This document shows positions 46,094-58,213 of a DNA stretch of 64,000 nt, piece by piece. A program made the translations under genes and the position numbers. The notes beneath the pieces are model-generated. The model was not told the origin of the DNA. It worked only from the letters and a program-made list of their open reading frames with translations, and did not search any database. The stretch is from Armigeres subalbatus (Eukaryota; Arthropoda; Insecta; Diptera; Culicidae). Location of the stretch: NCBI RefSeq assembly GCF_024139115.2, contig NC_085141.1, positions 379,953,278 to 380,017,277 of the forward strand, written 5' to 3'. Positions within the stretch are counted from its first letter, which is position 1. Each line of letters opens with the position of its first letter.

Positions 46094-46735
46094 CTTCATC
46101 AAATCTGTCAAATGAACAAAAAATTAGAAGCCTGAGAACAGATTTATATTTTTTTTTAATTTTTCGCCAATTTTTTGTATGGATGACAAATGGGGGATCA
46201 AGTGTCCATTTATTGAGGCAATAACTTCAAATCCAAATATCCTATAACATTGATGGAATGTTTATATTCTCATCAGAACAGATCATTAAGCATATTTATG
46301 CCTTTGTGCTGGGAAAAACGAAAGCATTTGGTCATTGTTATGAAAAGTTGTTCAAATTTTGCGTGGCCAATAAAAATTTTTTTTTGAAGGTCAAAGCATA
46401 CAAACCGCCCTGCAGAATAACTAAGGTTGTCAATCCAAAAAATAACTCACCACATAAAGATCATTTGTCTAGATAATCTATACTAAAAAATACGCTAGAA
46501 CAAAACTACTTTAGTTCTCGATAAAACGGGGGTTATCAAGTCTCCCCACCTTCCCCTACAGGCTGGTATCGCTCCCAGTCGACGACCGCACACAAAAAAA
46601 AGCGTTCATGAATTCATGAACTAACAAGTTCACGGTGTATTTTTTCGTGAACAACAGTCACGAATTCGGGAACACAGTCACGTTTTCTGGAACGTTCTGG
46701 AAAACGGGCAACGAAACACGAAAGTCCATCACCTT
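46094..46735. other. Right flank of CACAGTG element, no gene seen
   Basis: AT-rich sequence with GGGGGATCAAGTGTCC near 46194. Near 46600-46700 it has a run of GTTCATGAATTCATGAAC and CACGAATTCG palindromic words. A 72-codon frame (46258-46476) has no recognisable signature. Confidence 0.45.
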
Positions 46736-46739
46736 GTCT

Positions 46740-48130
46740 TAGTCCCCGGCGCGATTCGAACGAACTGGAGTGTTCGCCCGAAATCTTCCTTACCAGCTGC
46801 TTTATTGGTCTTTAGATGTTGGATGACATCCTTAACTTCCCTCAAGGTGGGGGCTGGTTGGCTTCCATCGTCCGCAGAACTGACGTAGTCATCTTCTCCG
46901 CAGCCTTGACTTTCACTGCCTGTACTCTCAGCGCCATACAAATGTTCCTCGTAGTGCTGCTTCCACCTTTCGATCACCACACGTTCGTCCGTCAAGATGC
47001 TCCCATCCTTATCCCGGCACATTTCGGCTCGCGGCACGGCACGGCTCGCGGTTGGGCTTCTGGTAGATCTTGCGTGTTTCTTGAGAACGGCGCAGCTGTT
47101 CCATCTCATCGCACTCCGCTTCTTCCAGGCGGTGTTTCTTGTACTGAAAAAGGCGGGTTTGCTGTCTCCGCTTCCGTCTATAACGTTCCACGTTCTGCCG
47201 GGTACCTTGCTGCAGCACGAACGCCCGCGCTGCGTCCTTCTCCTCCAGAAACTGTCGGCACTCTTCGTCGAAGCAATCGTTCCGTCGACTTCGTCCCACA
47301 TACCCGACGTTGTTCTCCGCTGCGTCGTTAATGACTGCTTTAACTGTATTCCAGCAGTCCTCAAGAGGGGCCCATCGAGCTCACCCTCTCCCGGCAACGC
47401 TGCTTCGAGATGCTACGCATATGCAGTGACAACATCTGGTTGCTTCAGTCGCTCTACGTCGTACTGCGGCGGCCGTCGGTACCAAACATTGTTGATGACG
47501 TATAGTTTTGGGCGTAGTTTAACCATCACCAGATAGTGGTCAGAGTCGATGTTAGCGCCACGATATGTCCTGACGTTGATAATGTCGGAGAAGTGCTGTC
47601 CATGAATCAGAACGTGGTCGATTTGTGATTCTGTCTGCAGTGGTGTACCGATACGGGGGGCTGTGTTGGTAGGAGGTGCTGCGAATGGCCATAGTCTCTC
47701 GTTGATCAGCCACCACCCGATCACGCGCCTTTGCATATCGCCCATCACTATGAAAGCTGTTCCCAGCTCGTATGTGTTGCCGTAACTCTGGTAGATGGTA
47801 TGATTACCTCTAAACGTTCACACCATTGATCCCTTCCACCAAACCTCCTGCAGCGCTACGATGCCGAATCCACGGTCCTTATGCACATCGGCGAGTATGC
47901 GTGTGCTCCCGATGAAGTTGAGAGATTTGCAGTTCCACGAACCGAGTTTCCAATCGCTAGTCCCTTTTCGTCGCAGTGGTCTTCGCCGATGGTTCCGGTC
48001 CGTACTCTCCGGAGAGGAGCAAATCTTACCCTTCCCTGTCAGCATACGACCATAGTTCCCACCGGTGCACCGGTGTTGGTTACCCGATCTTCCCTAAGGT
48101 TGCTCGTATCCCGGCCAGCACCGCGGGGAG
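46740..48130 (-). pseudogene. RTE-type retrotransposon endonuclease and start of RT, broken
   Basis: The minus strand, 5-prime to 3-prime, begins with KLGSWNCKSLNFIGSTR and ILADVHKDRGFGIVALQEVW (about 47970-47840), the endonuclease start with its QE motif. SQIDHVLIHGQHFSDII and RTYRGANIDSDHYLVMVKLR (about 47640-47510) give the catalytic SDH end. A linker with RRNDCFDEECRQFLEEKDAA (about 47290-47220) follows. REVKDVIQHLKTNKAAGK (about 46830-46770) marks the approach to the RT domain. The frame shifts several times and the RT body is missing, so the element is 3-prime deleted. It would have nicked DNA for target-primed reverse transcription; now dead. Confidence 0.9.
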
Positions 48131-48351
48131 GTAGGGAGAGGAGTTGCTGATTAAGAGGCTAAGAACCGCGAGATGGGTCTATTTTCTTCCTTCAGGTACG
48201 CGAAGTACCAATGGTACGTTTTATCCAGCATTTGCCGTGCCTCGGTATACAGGGTGTTCAATAAGTTCGAATACAAATGTTTGATCATTGTGTTTGTAAG
48301 CCCAATGTACATATTCTGTATAAGTATTGGTGTCAGCGTTAGCGGTATATA
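48131..48351. other. Spacer between retrotransposon remnant and TA-flanked element
   Basis: Short AT-rich stretch that may include the 5-prime untranslated part of the RTE-like element. Nothing else is recognised. Confidence 0.4.
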
Positions 48352-48353
48352 TA

Positions 48354-49373
48354 CACTCAGGCAAATTGGCTATCGAATATCATAATTCTGCCTTTTGGAA
48401 ATTTGCCACAAGTTTTGGATTTGAAATTCAAAAGGACTCATTATGAAATAAATTTTCATGGTCAATACAAAATATAACATTTTCTTAAGGCTCATTTATG
48501 AAATCACAGTGAAGCATTATGAACGTTGTTCGCTGTATATTAAAAAATCCATAACCCTACTTTATGAAATGCAGAAGTAGCATTTGCAGGCCATAACCAC
48601 GCCTTATGAAATTCGTAATTTTAATAAAGCATCTTAATCAATTCATAATGTAGCCTTCTGAAATTATGATTGCATTTTACTGCAAACTAATCAATTCAAA
48701 ATGCTGCATTATGAATTTCCTATCTGTGTATAATGAAAATTTTCACCGATTATAAGCATGTGCTTAATGTAAAAAAAAAAAATGATTTCATTCATTGTTC
48801 ATAACAGTTATGCATACATGCACAGTTTCAAAATCGCTTATGAGTTGTGTCGGGATCATCGAGGAGGTATCAATAAATCAGCGGTGTTGAACACATTCCT
48901 AAATGTCTACGATCTGTTAATTGCATGTTTTCGATTTAAAACGGTTTCGATGCACATGCTGGTGAAATTATTGCTTCACCATTAAACATTTTTTATTTCT
49001 TCGCTGACACTTAAGAACACTTCAATCTGATTTTTATTTCTGTCCTCCTCGATGTAAATTCGAACTGCGCGACTTGAAAAACTTTACAATATGTAAGAAT
49101 GTGATTCTCTTAACTGAAACGCATTGGTTTAAAAAGAGCACGATGTCTTTCATAATATGCCTTATGATTTCCTTCAAACCAGCTTTGAACGAAATTCCTT
49201 AAGGTGTCTTATCAAATTCTTTATATGCAACGAATGAAAGACATACGCCCAAAAATGAAATTTAAAGAGCTCAAGATGAAAAGCATAGGGGACTTATGTT
49301 TCAACCGTTTTCAACAATCTTGCGGATTCATAATTTTTGCCTTATGTATTTCGTATGTTCATTTGCCTGAGTG
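48354..49373. mobile_element. TA-flanked non-autonomous element (1.02 kb)
   Basis: The ends CACTCAGGCAAAT and ATTTGCCTGAGTG are perfect inverted repeats, with TA outside each (48352-48353, 49374-49375). The left interior repeats TTATGAAAT/CATAATG words about every 35-50 bp (48380-48720). The rest is AT-rich. No transposase; the superfamily is not assignable from ends this short. Confidence 0.7.
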
Positions 49374-49375
49374 TA

Positions 49376-49729
49376 CGCTATCGGATGTGTGTGGTGTTGA
49401 CATTCTGTCACTTGTTGTTTGTTTATCATGCGCGTTGAAAATGGATTGGGGCATCATAAATAGCCGTTTTTGAATGTCAAAATCATTGCGGCGTAGTACA
49501 AAACTGAGGTTTTGGGGACGATTGATGCCCTCAACGGCCCGGTGCTTAGACGGAGTTGAGCCCTACGTGTTCCAATAGGACGATAACCCTTTATACACGG
49601 AAATTGCGATTTTAGCCTAATATGGGGACAATTTCATCGACTCTTTGGACAAAACATTACGACCTACCAGCTTCCCGGATTTGAACCCTCTTAACTTTTT
49701 GTTTGGTCCTTTATTACGTTAAAGCTGTA
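49376..49729. other. Unique spacer, no gene seen
   Basis: It starts near the TA-flanked element and leads into the endonuclease fragment. It may contain decayed downstream retrotransposon sequence, but nothing is readable. Confidence 0.4.
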
Positions 49730-50152
49730 CGAATACAAGATAAGTAACATCGACCGCACAGTCAGGAAGTAAATCTTCGTTTACAAACACCAAGTCGAGG
49801 TAGCGAGAATGGAAGTTTGATACAAAACTAATCTGGCTTAGTCCCAGAAAAGCGGTTCCATCGATGAGCGGGTGGCAGGGGTAGTTGTCGAGTTGGCTGG
49901 ATCAGGAAAAGCATATCTATGGCCAGATGACAGCCAAGAAAGTCAAGATTGACTAAAGTCTCCAAGCAAGAGAGGTGCATCCACCAGGTCGGTCAACGAA
50001 GATGCATGTTCAATGGCATCAAGATGTTGTTGAATTATGGCGCTATCAATTCTTCTTTCCGGAAAAATATACAGTGCCCCAACAAATATATCCCTTGTTG
50101 GGAGACTCACTTTTACCCAGACAGCTTCAATTGAAATATGAGTTTTGATCAT
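49730..50152 (-). pseudogene. Non-LTR retrotransposon endonuclease fragment
   Basis: The minus strand reads AVWVKVSLPTRDIFVGALYI, then RRIDSAIIQQHLDAIEHA and APLLLGDFSQS (50152-49946), the central part of an apurinic-type endonuclease with its GDF(N) motif (here GDFS). Downstream, broken frames give ARLVLYQTSILATSTWCL-like sequence corresponding to the usual LDLV..N segment. The clade differs from the RTE-like remnant at 46.7-48.1 kb. Fragment, frameshifted. Confidence 0.75.
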
Positions 50153-50257
50153 CCCCGAAATCTTCCTTGCTACATATTAGAATTCTTGATTTGAAAAGAT
50201 AAGTCCAGCTGATAAGTTTTTGGGGGCTCCCTCAATGTAATGGACGAATTTTGATTA

Positions 50258-50500
50258 GCTCTGAAATCCATCTTGCGAAACATCAAATTCCATTACTTTG
50301 GAAGACAAGCTCAATAGAGATTTGGCCAATGTATAAAAAAGCGCTAAAAACTCATTCTGATTAGATTTTCAAAACCATGGAATTTGATTCATAGCGAGGT
50401 AGGTTTCAAGCTAACCCTTCCTCGAGGGAACATGGTTCAATTTGTATATTGAGCTTGTCTTTCAAAATCATGAAGTTTTATACATCGCAAGATCGGATTC
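50258..50500. mobile_element. MITE-like inverted repeat (about 240 bp)
   Basis: GCTCTGAAATCCATCTTGCG on the left is opposed by CGCAAGATCGGATTCGGAGC on the right. Internal arms GGAAGACAAGCTCAATA and TATTGAGCTTGTCTTTC also pair. Divergence of the arms suggests an older insertion. No coding sequence and no clear duplication. Confidence 0.7.
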
Positions 50501-51186
50501 GGAGCCAACCCGATTAACTAGTACTGCAACATTCGAAATCACGTATTGCGGAATAGATGAAGTCGAACGAGATAAGCAACGATGTATTTTTTTTTTTTTA
50601 AATCGAACGCAAAAACGCGTGAATCGAGTGATTCGATTCAAGATGCGCATTTTGTTCTAAGAAACCACAAAAACTCGCTCCCGTGATTTTTATTCGCGGA
50701 CAACATACTGCCATACCTGTTGTCTTTGCTGTGCCCATACGTGAACAAAGCAAGCGCTAAAAAATTACAGGCAGTAGGTTCGCGCGTATGAGGCGTAGGC
50801 CCGGGGTAGGCCCGATTTCACTCTTTTCTTACTCGTGAAGCGAGTATTTCCACCACTGGTTAGTACAATACAAGTCGACGGTTTCGTGCAATACAGGAAT
50901 AATTCTCAATCTGCGAATTCTCAGAAATAATGCTTTTAATTTTTGACTCGAAAAAGACGTTTTTATATTTTTGTGATTAATTATTATTTAATCATTAGTT
51001 TTGTGTTTTTCAGCAAGAAAATTTAAAAAAAATCAACAATTTCATGGATTTATATGAACTGAAATGAAATGAAATTTTAAAATACGCACCGTTGCACCGT
51101 CGAGTGCGTGTTTTCTCTTTTCTCGGACAGCAGAACGATCGCGCGATCTGCCGAAATATTGTGTTCTGCATTGTGCGGCCGGTAAT
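50501..51186. other. Unique DNA, no supported gene
   Basis: Mixed composition with a T-run (50587-50600) and GC-richer patches near 50790 and 51090. Frames on both strands lack family signatures. Confidence 0.45.
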
Positions 51187-51197
51187 AAAGTTAATCA

Positions 51198-51421
51198 TTT
51201 TGATAAGAAAATTATTTTGAGCTTTTTAGTGGAATGTTTTCACTTGTCATAAGACGAGTTTATACAATCCCATTGAATTCCACCACTTAATTGTATCTTG
51301 ACAGATACGTATTTCGACCTCAACAGTAAGGCCGTCTTCAGTGTCTCTTACTTGACTCGAAGTCGATACAATTAAGTGGTGGAATTCAATGGGATTGTAT
51401 AAACTCGTCTTATGACAAGGG
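51198..51421 (-). mobile_element. Hammerhead-like dispersed repeat, copy C, with 11-bp duplication
   Basis: Flanked by AAAGTTAATCA at 51187-51197 and 51422-51432. It starts with the AT-rich terminal motif (51202-51230), then a full minus-oriented body (51241-51360), then a partial plus-oriented body (51365-51420), so it is an inverted dimer. The body matches copies A and B with a few changes. Duplications of 10 and 11 bp at two copies suggest target-primed insertion. Inverted or tandem dimers are characteristic of Penelope-like insertions. Confidence 0.8.
51300..51345 (-). ncRNA. Hammerhead-ribozyme-like motif (copy C)
   Basis: On the minus strand it has the same 46-nt arrangement as copies A and B: GACA/TGTC helix I, CTGAAGA, GGCC/GGTC helix, GAAA, and a two-pair helix III before the possible cleavage base. 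The 46 nt match the other copies exactly; the changes lie outside. The partial plus copy at 51365-51420 starts downstream of this core. Confidence 0.45.
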
Positions 51422-51432
51422 AAAGTTAATCA

Positions 51433-52150
51433 GTTCAGTGCGTGTTTTTTTCGGACTAGCTATCGAGCAAGCGTTGTGCAGTGCGTGTTTTAGTCGTCGC
51501 GATGTAGTTAAGATATCGAATCAGTCTTCAGGAAAATATATAAGACATGCGTTGCTTTTCCGTTTTTGTATCATCATGAATATGGCGTAGAAAAAAAATT
51601 AGTCGCTTACCAAGGCGATTTCCAATATATTTCCTTCCCAACTAACATACTATTCCTTTCCAGTGCACTCATGGAGATGCAGAGGATTCCTCGGTCTCTT
51701 GTAGCAATGAGTGTCGAACTAATTTTCCTCCCCTTATCCTAATTGACTGTGAGGACGTGGCCGGCATCGTTATTGGTCTTGAATTAAAGAAACTCCAAAG
51801 CATGTACAGCAGTGATCCCTTTTTCAGTATCTCGGTGTAGTCTTGAACCTATGAATTTCAAATCACTATGATGTTGAAGCACGATTTATATGTTGTTAAC
51901 AGTTTTATCATTGTAATTCATGAATTTCTTTACTTCATTCATAAATGATAAGTAGGCCGGGGTTATGATAATGGCAAATTGGCATTTAATCGCACATTTA
52001 AAGGAACTCCAGATTGAACTATAGGTAAAAATAATGTTGCCATACACTGCTCCTTAATGAGAATGCTTTTATTTTCCACAAGAAGTTAGATTATCGAGAA
52101 ATTGAATTGAAATTTGGTGGATTATTACCTCCAGAAACTATGTTGACTAT
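51433..52150. other. Unique AT-rich DNA, no gene seen
   Basis: No open frame above about 60 codons with domain resemblance and no repeat ends recognised. Confidence 0.45.
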
Positions 52151-52159
52151 CAACAGGGA

Positions 52160-52500
52160 ATTCCGATCAAAATACTATTCGAAATCCTTTTAGAATCGCA
52201 AACAGATTCTGTTCAGAACCGTCAATCGGTTTCTGTTCAAAATCGCAAACCTCGCAAACGGACTGTATTTGTAAGTTCTATCCTGTTCCGAAAAAAAAAT
52301 CTGCCCCAAATCTTGACCAGAATTCTGTTCAGAATCGCGAATGGGTTGTCGTTAGAATTCCAAATGAATTCTGTTTAAAATTGAAACGTATTCTGTTTAG
52401 AATCCTGAACGGATTCTGTAAGAATTCCAGATGGATTCTGTTTAGAATCTCGAACGATTTTTTCTCGGAATCTCGGATGCTGCTCATAATCCCAAAAGTG
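52160..52500. repeat. Degenerate GATTCTGTTCAGAATC array
   Basis: Loosely repeated units of about 28 bp around ATTCTGTTCAGAATC, AATTCTGTTTAAAATT and CGAACGGATTCTG. The core is palindromic (GATTCTGTTCAGAATC), so the hairpin-bearing unit resembles in style the 23-bp arrays elsewhere in the window. Highly diverged. Confidence 0.7.
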
Positions 52501-53079
52501 TTTTTTTAAAGGACTCCTCCGTTATTTGCTAACATCAACATCGAGCATGAAAAACACAAGATCAAAATAAAAGAATCGGTTCCCACATGATCATTGGGAA
52601 AAAAAATGAGCATAGCGTATTTTCTGCCAACTGAGCTGAAAAGATGCTATGGCAAAAAAATGAATTTCTTATGACAAGGCTGCTATTGCAAACACGATAC
52701 TATAGACTAAAAGCTACGGCGAGAAAATCTGTAGGATGAAATGTCTTTACAAGTACATATTTTATTTGAAAAAAATATTAATAATAGGGATAAGGAATAA
52801 AACACAGGAATAAAACATTTGGCCCGCTTCAACAGCTCAAAACTTCTGTGCGGCCCTTGATAGTAAGCATGCTGGGGTTCACTGATGTACAGCGAGAATA
52901 GCTTTCTAGTCCCGAGAAAACTATTCAATTGGTGAGCTGTGCATTATTTGTTGTTTCTTTGCCAATCACGACTAGCAACTATGATGGGTACAGTCAATCA
53001 AGCTAAGCTAAGCTAAGCTAAGACAATATTGCACGAAACCATCGATCTTAGTTTTTATACATATACTGTACTTAAATAA
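52501..53079. other. Unique DNA with a pentanucleotide run
   Basis: Mostly AT-rich and featureless. At 53000-53021 there are four copies of AAGCT next to CAGTCAATC, which looks like the tail or edge of a dispersed repeat but cannot be assigned. Confidence 0.45.
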
Positions 53080-53081
53080 TA

Positions 53082-54301
53082 GGGGAGGAGGTTCGGTTGT
53101 GGGCATCGTTCGGTTATGGGCACCCCTATGTATCTTTTGACAAATAAGAGATACTGTCATTCTGACAACCGTCATTTGTTTGCTATAATAGCATGATGTT
53201 TTGTGCTCAATATCAAACCGGATGGGCATCTCTACTTTGAACTAGAAACAAATAAATTTTTCGTACAAGAAAAACAACACGAAAGTTTTTTTTTTGCCCT
53301 TTTCAAAGTGTCGTAAATTAAAGGATTTAATTCAAAAAGTGAGTTCTAATGCGTATTTACACAGTAAATTTAATCTATTTTGAGGCCCAATGTCGATTGC
53401 CATCAAAATTTTAGCGCGAATTTTTTTTCCTCTCGTTCCAAAAAGGCTGCGAAATTCGGTTGTGGGCACCTTTATTGATTCGGTTATGGGCACCCTCATT
53501 TTATTGATAAACCATTCAATATCGTTTTACTTGTCCCTTAACTTATTTTTAATAACGTTTTAAGGCAGTTTTTATAATTAGTTTGACATAATTGTTCGAA
53601 ATAATGAGTTTACTTAATTTTTTTGTTCTTTGGGCATGTCTAGTCATTATACACACACTTTTTGGAACAAAACGTTGACCGATTTGCTTGCAACAAGTTT
53701 CCCATTGTTTTCTATTGAAAATTTGTCAGACCGGACTATGGGATCAAAATTTATGGCCAAAATATTTTTGAAATGAACGAGAAAGACACTATTACCGCTA
53801 GAGTGATTAATCAGGATTTTTTTGACTGTGATGCATACCAATAAAACGTAAATCAATGAAAAGTTAAAACCCATTTACCTAAAGTGCTATTTTAGACCTT
53901 TCTTATGTGATTTTTTTTCAACATCCTCCTTAATACACCGAGGGAGGCATCATCACTGCTAGGTGAATTGATTTGAGTTTTTTTAGCGTCTCCTGGCTTT
54001 TAGAATGAATAAACCATTCCTTGTCTTTAAATCTGGGTGGTTTTTATTCTTGCTTCTTTATTTTTAGCTAAGTTTTCAAGGGTGCCCACAACCGATCCAC
54101 GAAATGAAAATGTCCAAAAATGTCAAATTTTCTAAATTGTCAATATTTTTTTCTAAATCGATGAAATCATATTAATTTCTTTGCTAGTAGTAAGGTTATA
54201 AGTTTAGCTTTCGATTGCTATGCAAATGTCTACATAAGATCAACCAGGGCCAAAGTTATGGACCAAACACAAAAGGGTGCCCACAACCGAACCTCCTCCC
54301 C
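53082..54301. mobile_element. TA-flanked non-autonomous element (1.22 kb)
   Basis: The left end GGGGAGGAGGTTCGGTTGTG and right end CACAACCGAACCTCCTCCCC are perfect inverted repeats. TA lies outside both (53080-53081, 54302-54303). Extra copies of the TTCGGTTATGGGCACC word occur inside at 53109, 53455 and 53480, a short tandem extension of the terminal motif. AT-rich interior, no transposase found. Confidence 0.85.
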
Positions 54302-54303
54302 TA

Positions 54304-57300
54304 CAAAATTGTGAAATATCAACATAATGGTTGTATTAAAATCTTCCCTTTCTGTAAAGTTCTTATTTAGAACTGTATTTAAATCTGCTATCCTTTGGTT
54401 GGGTTAGAGAAACAGTTTTTTTTAGCAATTTTTTTGGAAAATGACTGAGCTACAACTTAGCGGAACAATGTATATCTGTATCTCTGTGGAAAAAGAAGTT
54501 TTTTTTTCTATTTTTTTAATGGCCCACTCTAATTTTTATCAAAATCCAAATAAACCCCTTACGATTGGGAACAACTTTGTAGTTGTTATCAGAGTTTTTT
54601 TAAGTCTGCTATTTATTTTTAAAAAAAAGTTGTTAGATTGAAAAAGTTATCACCACTTTGTTCAACGAGTGGATGAGTTCCAGTGTCACCTCACACAGCT
54701 ACAAATTCCAGCGTTGTTCTCGAAAACTAATTGTTGTAGTGATTTCCGATGTGCCTTCCAAAAGCACACAAATTGCCAAGTTCGGAATAATCAATTACTA
54801 TTTCGAACAACAGTAACGTTGTTAAAGCTATTCGTGACACTAGTCGGACAAATCTGCTGGGGAATAAACAGTGCACAACCTTAATGTGGAACTAAACCAG
54901 TGATGGACGGACATAGTCAAGCCACAATACTATTCCTAAACCTTGAAACTTTCTTGACCTAATCCAGCAATAAACCCATTGATTGTCTGTGTCTGTCTGA
55001 GTCATTCTATTTATAAATACATTTACCAAACAAATCATGCATCAACTGGACAGCCCTTAATCAACCCCTCTGTAGGATAGATGACCAGATCCTTGGAACT
55101 CCATTATTTATTCACCGCTTGTAAATACACTCCGGATGTAAAATTTATGCAGACCCCTTTCGGTCGGTACCGGCACGAACTGTTTTGCATTGTGCTCTAT
55201 CCATCTACAAACACACACACAGACACAAACGAAACATAATTTATGGGGCCAGGTGGTGCGTCGGTTTGGGACTTTGGGAGCCAATCCCGAACAGCCCGCG
55301 CTGAAAGGACGACGGACGACGCGACGCTGGCTGCGACATGACATGCCCCAATGAGGAAAATAACGAAAGAAAATTTGTACCTATCATTGGCACCACGGAG
55401 GAAGCTTTTTTTTTCACCTAACTCCCCACACCGAACGGGAGGAACCTGATTGAAAGTAGCAATTTATGCTTCCCATCGTTATCGCCTCCATCGATAACCG
55501 TTTATGGCGCAGTGTGGCTTTCACTTTCCATTCAAACGATCCGTGTGCGGCTGACGGAAAGCTGGAAGAATGGGGAGGGGGCAATGAGCAAGCTCAATGG
55601 CTGTTTTGACAGGTTTCGAAAGCCTCTGGCAGCCAACCGCGAGTTCCACTTCCACATAATAATCGATTGGGTAATATTTAGTGACACAATTATTGAGGCT
55701 CACGTTTCCGACGGTTTTTTTTTTCGGATTGGTTCCACCCTTCAAAACAAACGACTAGCTGGTTAGTACTTGCCTATCCTATCGAGTTGAATGGATGGGA
55801 ACTCCAGGTAATCGATTATGGTATTGTGCCATCGTTGTCGTGTGGTTTGTATTGCGATTAATGGGATCATACAGAATTTTTATGACCAGCTATTGATCGC
55901 AGGATGGATTAAACTCATGGGGAGGAAAGTTATTGATATTCATTATTCTTTCGTATGCCATGCTATCATTAGTATTGATAAATGATACATAAACAATCGT
56001 CTTGCCAACGTCTTTGAAAACACAGTCATAAATTTCGTTATCTATATGAGAAAAAAAATGCAATTACAGAATATTTTCTAAATTGTTAAAGAAAATAAAA
56101 ACACTAGTTCTAATCGAAGAGCATCATTGTGCATTTTGATTCGACATCATTTCGAGTCAAGATGCGTGATACCACGCCATAAGAAATCGATTTTTTCCGA
56201 CATGATTGGGCTTCCTGTACTTCTTCTGTACTCCCTTTGATACTTTTAAGTTCAGCTCTTCTAAACTTCTAACATCAAGCAATTGATATACCAATCATGT
56301 AAATTGCTTCTGATGCACGTGAACACACCTGGCAGACGACGTAAATCAAAACGGGCACCATTAATGTCATCTGTGGTGCCTTATTTCAAGTGGGGCTGTT
56401 TCCAAAAAACATCTGAAAAACTCCCGACCAACAACCAATTGAAAGTTATTTATTGACCTATTTTGCGTGATTGGTGTTGTCGTACAGACGTTTGTCGGAC
56501 AGGGGGGAAAACCATGTGCCGCCGAAAATTCTTGTCAATTCATTTTGTAATTTTACCACTCGCCTCCGTGCTGGATAACGACTACGATGGTGATGATCGT
56601 GATGACGATGCAGCCAAATAAGTAGGTAGGAATCGGTGGAGAAGTTTTAGAAGGTTTCTCTTTTTATATATCCTGAAGGTGAAAGCGAAACTGAGCACGT
56701 GCACGCACCGGCAGAGGGACTGGATTGTTATGGCTGTTGAAGCGTGGAAGTTTCCTGAAAAAAATATCTCCTGACACATTCACTACGACACGGTCGATCG
56801 ACAACCACCAGAAAGCAATTTAAATGTCATTTTTATAAATGTGGTGACCTCACTAACAAATTAATGTTTCGTTTCGATTTATGAGGTTTGCTTTCGAAAG
56901 GAGGGGTGAGGGTGATTCAGTGTCTGCCCGCACGTCATATGCCACATGGGAAATTCAAGAATGAAGGGGGGAAAGGCGTCGGAATCGATTCATTTGCAGG
57001 TGTTTTCGTGACAACAGAAAGAAAACCGCACTGTGTTTGAGGGAGGAAGACGGAATGGATGGACTTGAGTCTGCATACTTCAGTGGCTATTTCTATTTCT
57101 GCTTGGTGTGTCTAATTTCGTTTCGGCATCGGACCGGTTGCTTGAGAATAATTCGATGAGGTGAACTATTTTCGTAAGAATATTTTAGCAATAAATGTGT
57201 ATTGGATGGACTAACGTGATGCTACTTGATAATGCCAAGCATTAATGAATCATCTGGGCCATGATGATCGATGAGTGTTTCAAATAGAATGAATAAATGA

Positions 57301-57880
57301 TGGTTAACTTCAACTGTGTATTTCATAGTATGATTGACCTCCAGTCCATCATTCGTGACTAAAAGCCAATCCAAAAATCAAACTAAATAAATTAAAAACT
57401 TTCGTGCCATACTTCAATAAAACTTACAAAGTAGGGATCCTCAGCTACCCTTTTGTTTAATCTACTACTTCTTGAAGAAACCGTATTCCGGGATGATTTG
57501 GAATGTGACATCCCCAGAGAACTTTCATTTGGCTGTGCAATATCGTGAATTCTGAGACGTTACATGTTTCCATACAAAATGGCCTGGCCATGGTGGGAGG
57601 TAAATATCTCCATTATTAGCTATTCGATTGGCCTATTTTTTGCCAACAGGCATAAAAGGACTTGAATTTTCATTCAAATAAATTTACATTTGAAAATTAT
57701 TTTTATAAGGAATATGCGTTCGAATATTGAAGATCAAGAAAATTTCGATACCAATAACTCGTCCTAACAAGCTACGTCAGCCAGCATGCATAGTCCATCA
57801 AGAAATATGAATAACGCTTCAAGTGGATCTAGATTGTTGCCCAAGGTGTTATTCAAGATTGTGAGAACGGAATTGGTGAA
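54304..57880. other. Unique DNA, no supported gene
   Basis: About 3.6 kb. 54304-55080 and 55880-57880 are AT-rich. 55110-55640 is GC-richer with a short ACAC run (55209-55221) and overlapping frames on both strands without a family signature. This is the largest stretch in the window with no repeat or element I can name, so hidden regulatory DNA is possible but unsupported. Confidence 0.45.
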
Positions 57881-57882
57881 TA

Positions 57883-58213
57883 AAGGTTGCATGAAGAAGA
57901 AGAAGTCGAAGGATGATAGTAGAAAACACTTGCACGGGGAAGCATACGAGAAGTTTTTTTAAAATTCTTCTCAAACATTCTAGGTGCAATTTAATTTAAA
58001 ACGGTTAGCAGTATTGGTATGGACTTTCCTTCTACTGCATAATAAACCCATTTTTTTATTTCACTTTATACACAGTCCAACCCTGTACTGCTTTCCATTT
58101 TTATTTCAATTGCTTCTAGAATTTTTAAGAAGAAGTTTAAAAAACTTCTCGTATGCTTGCACGTGCATTTTTTCAAATATCATCCTTCGACTTCTTCTTC
58201 TTCATGCAACCTT
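57883..58213. repeat. Foldback repeat at the edge of the 23-bp satellite
   Basis: The left arm (57883-57983), starting AAGGTTGCATGAAGAAGAAG, pairs with the right arm (58116-58213), ending CTTCTTCTTCATGCAACCTT. The loop is 132 bp. The right arm ends only about 30 bp before the satellite starts. Either a MITE or the left terminal region of a satellite-bearing element whose other end lies beyond the window. Confidence 0.8.

Noticed and set aside
53000..53021. Telomere-like repeat (AAGCT)n
   Set aside because: Only four copies of a pentamer unlike the insect TTAGG telomere repeat; a simple microsatellite.
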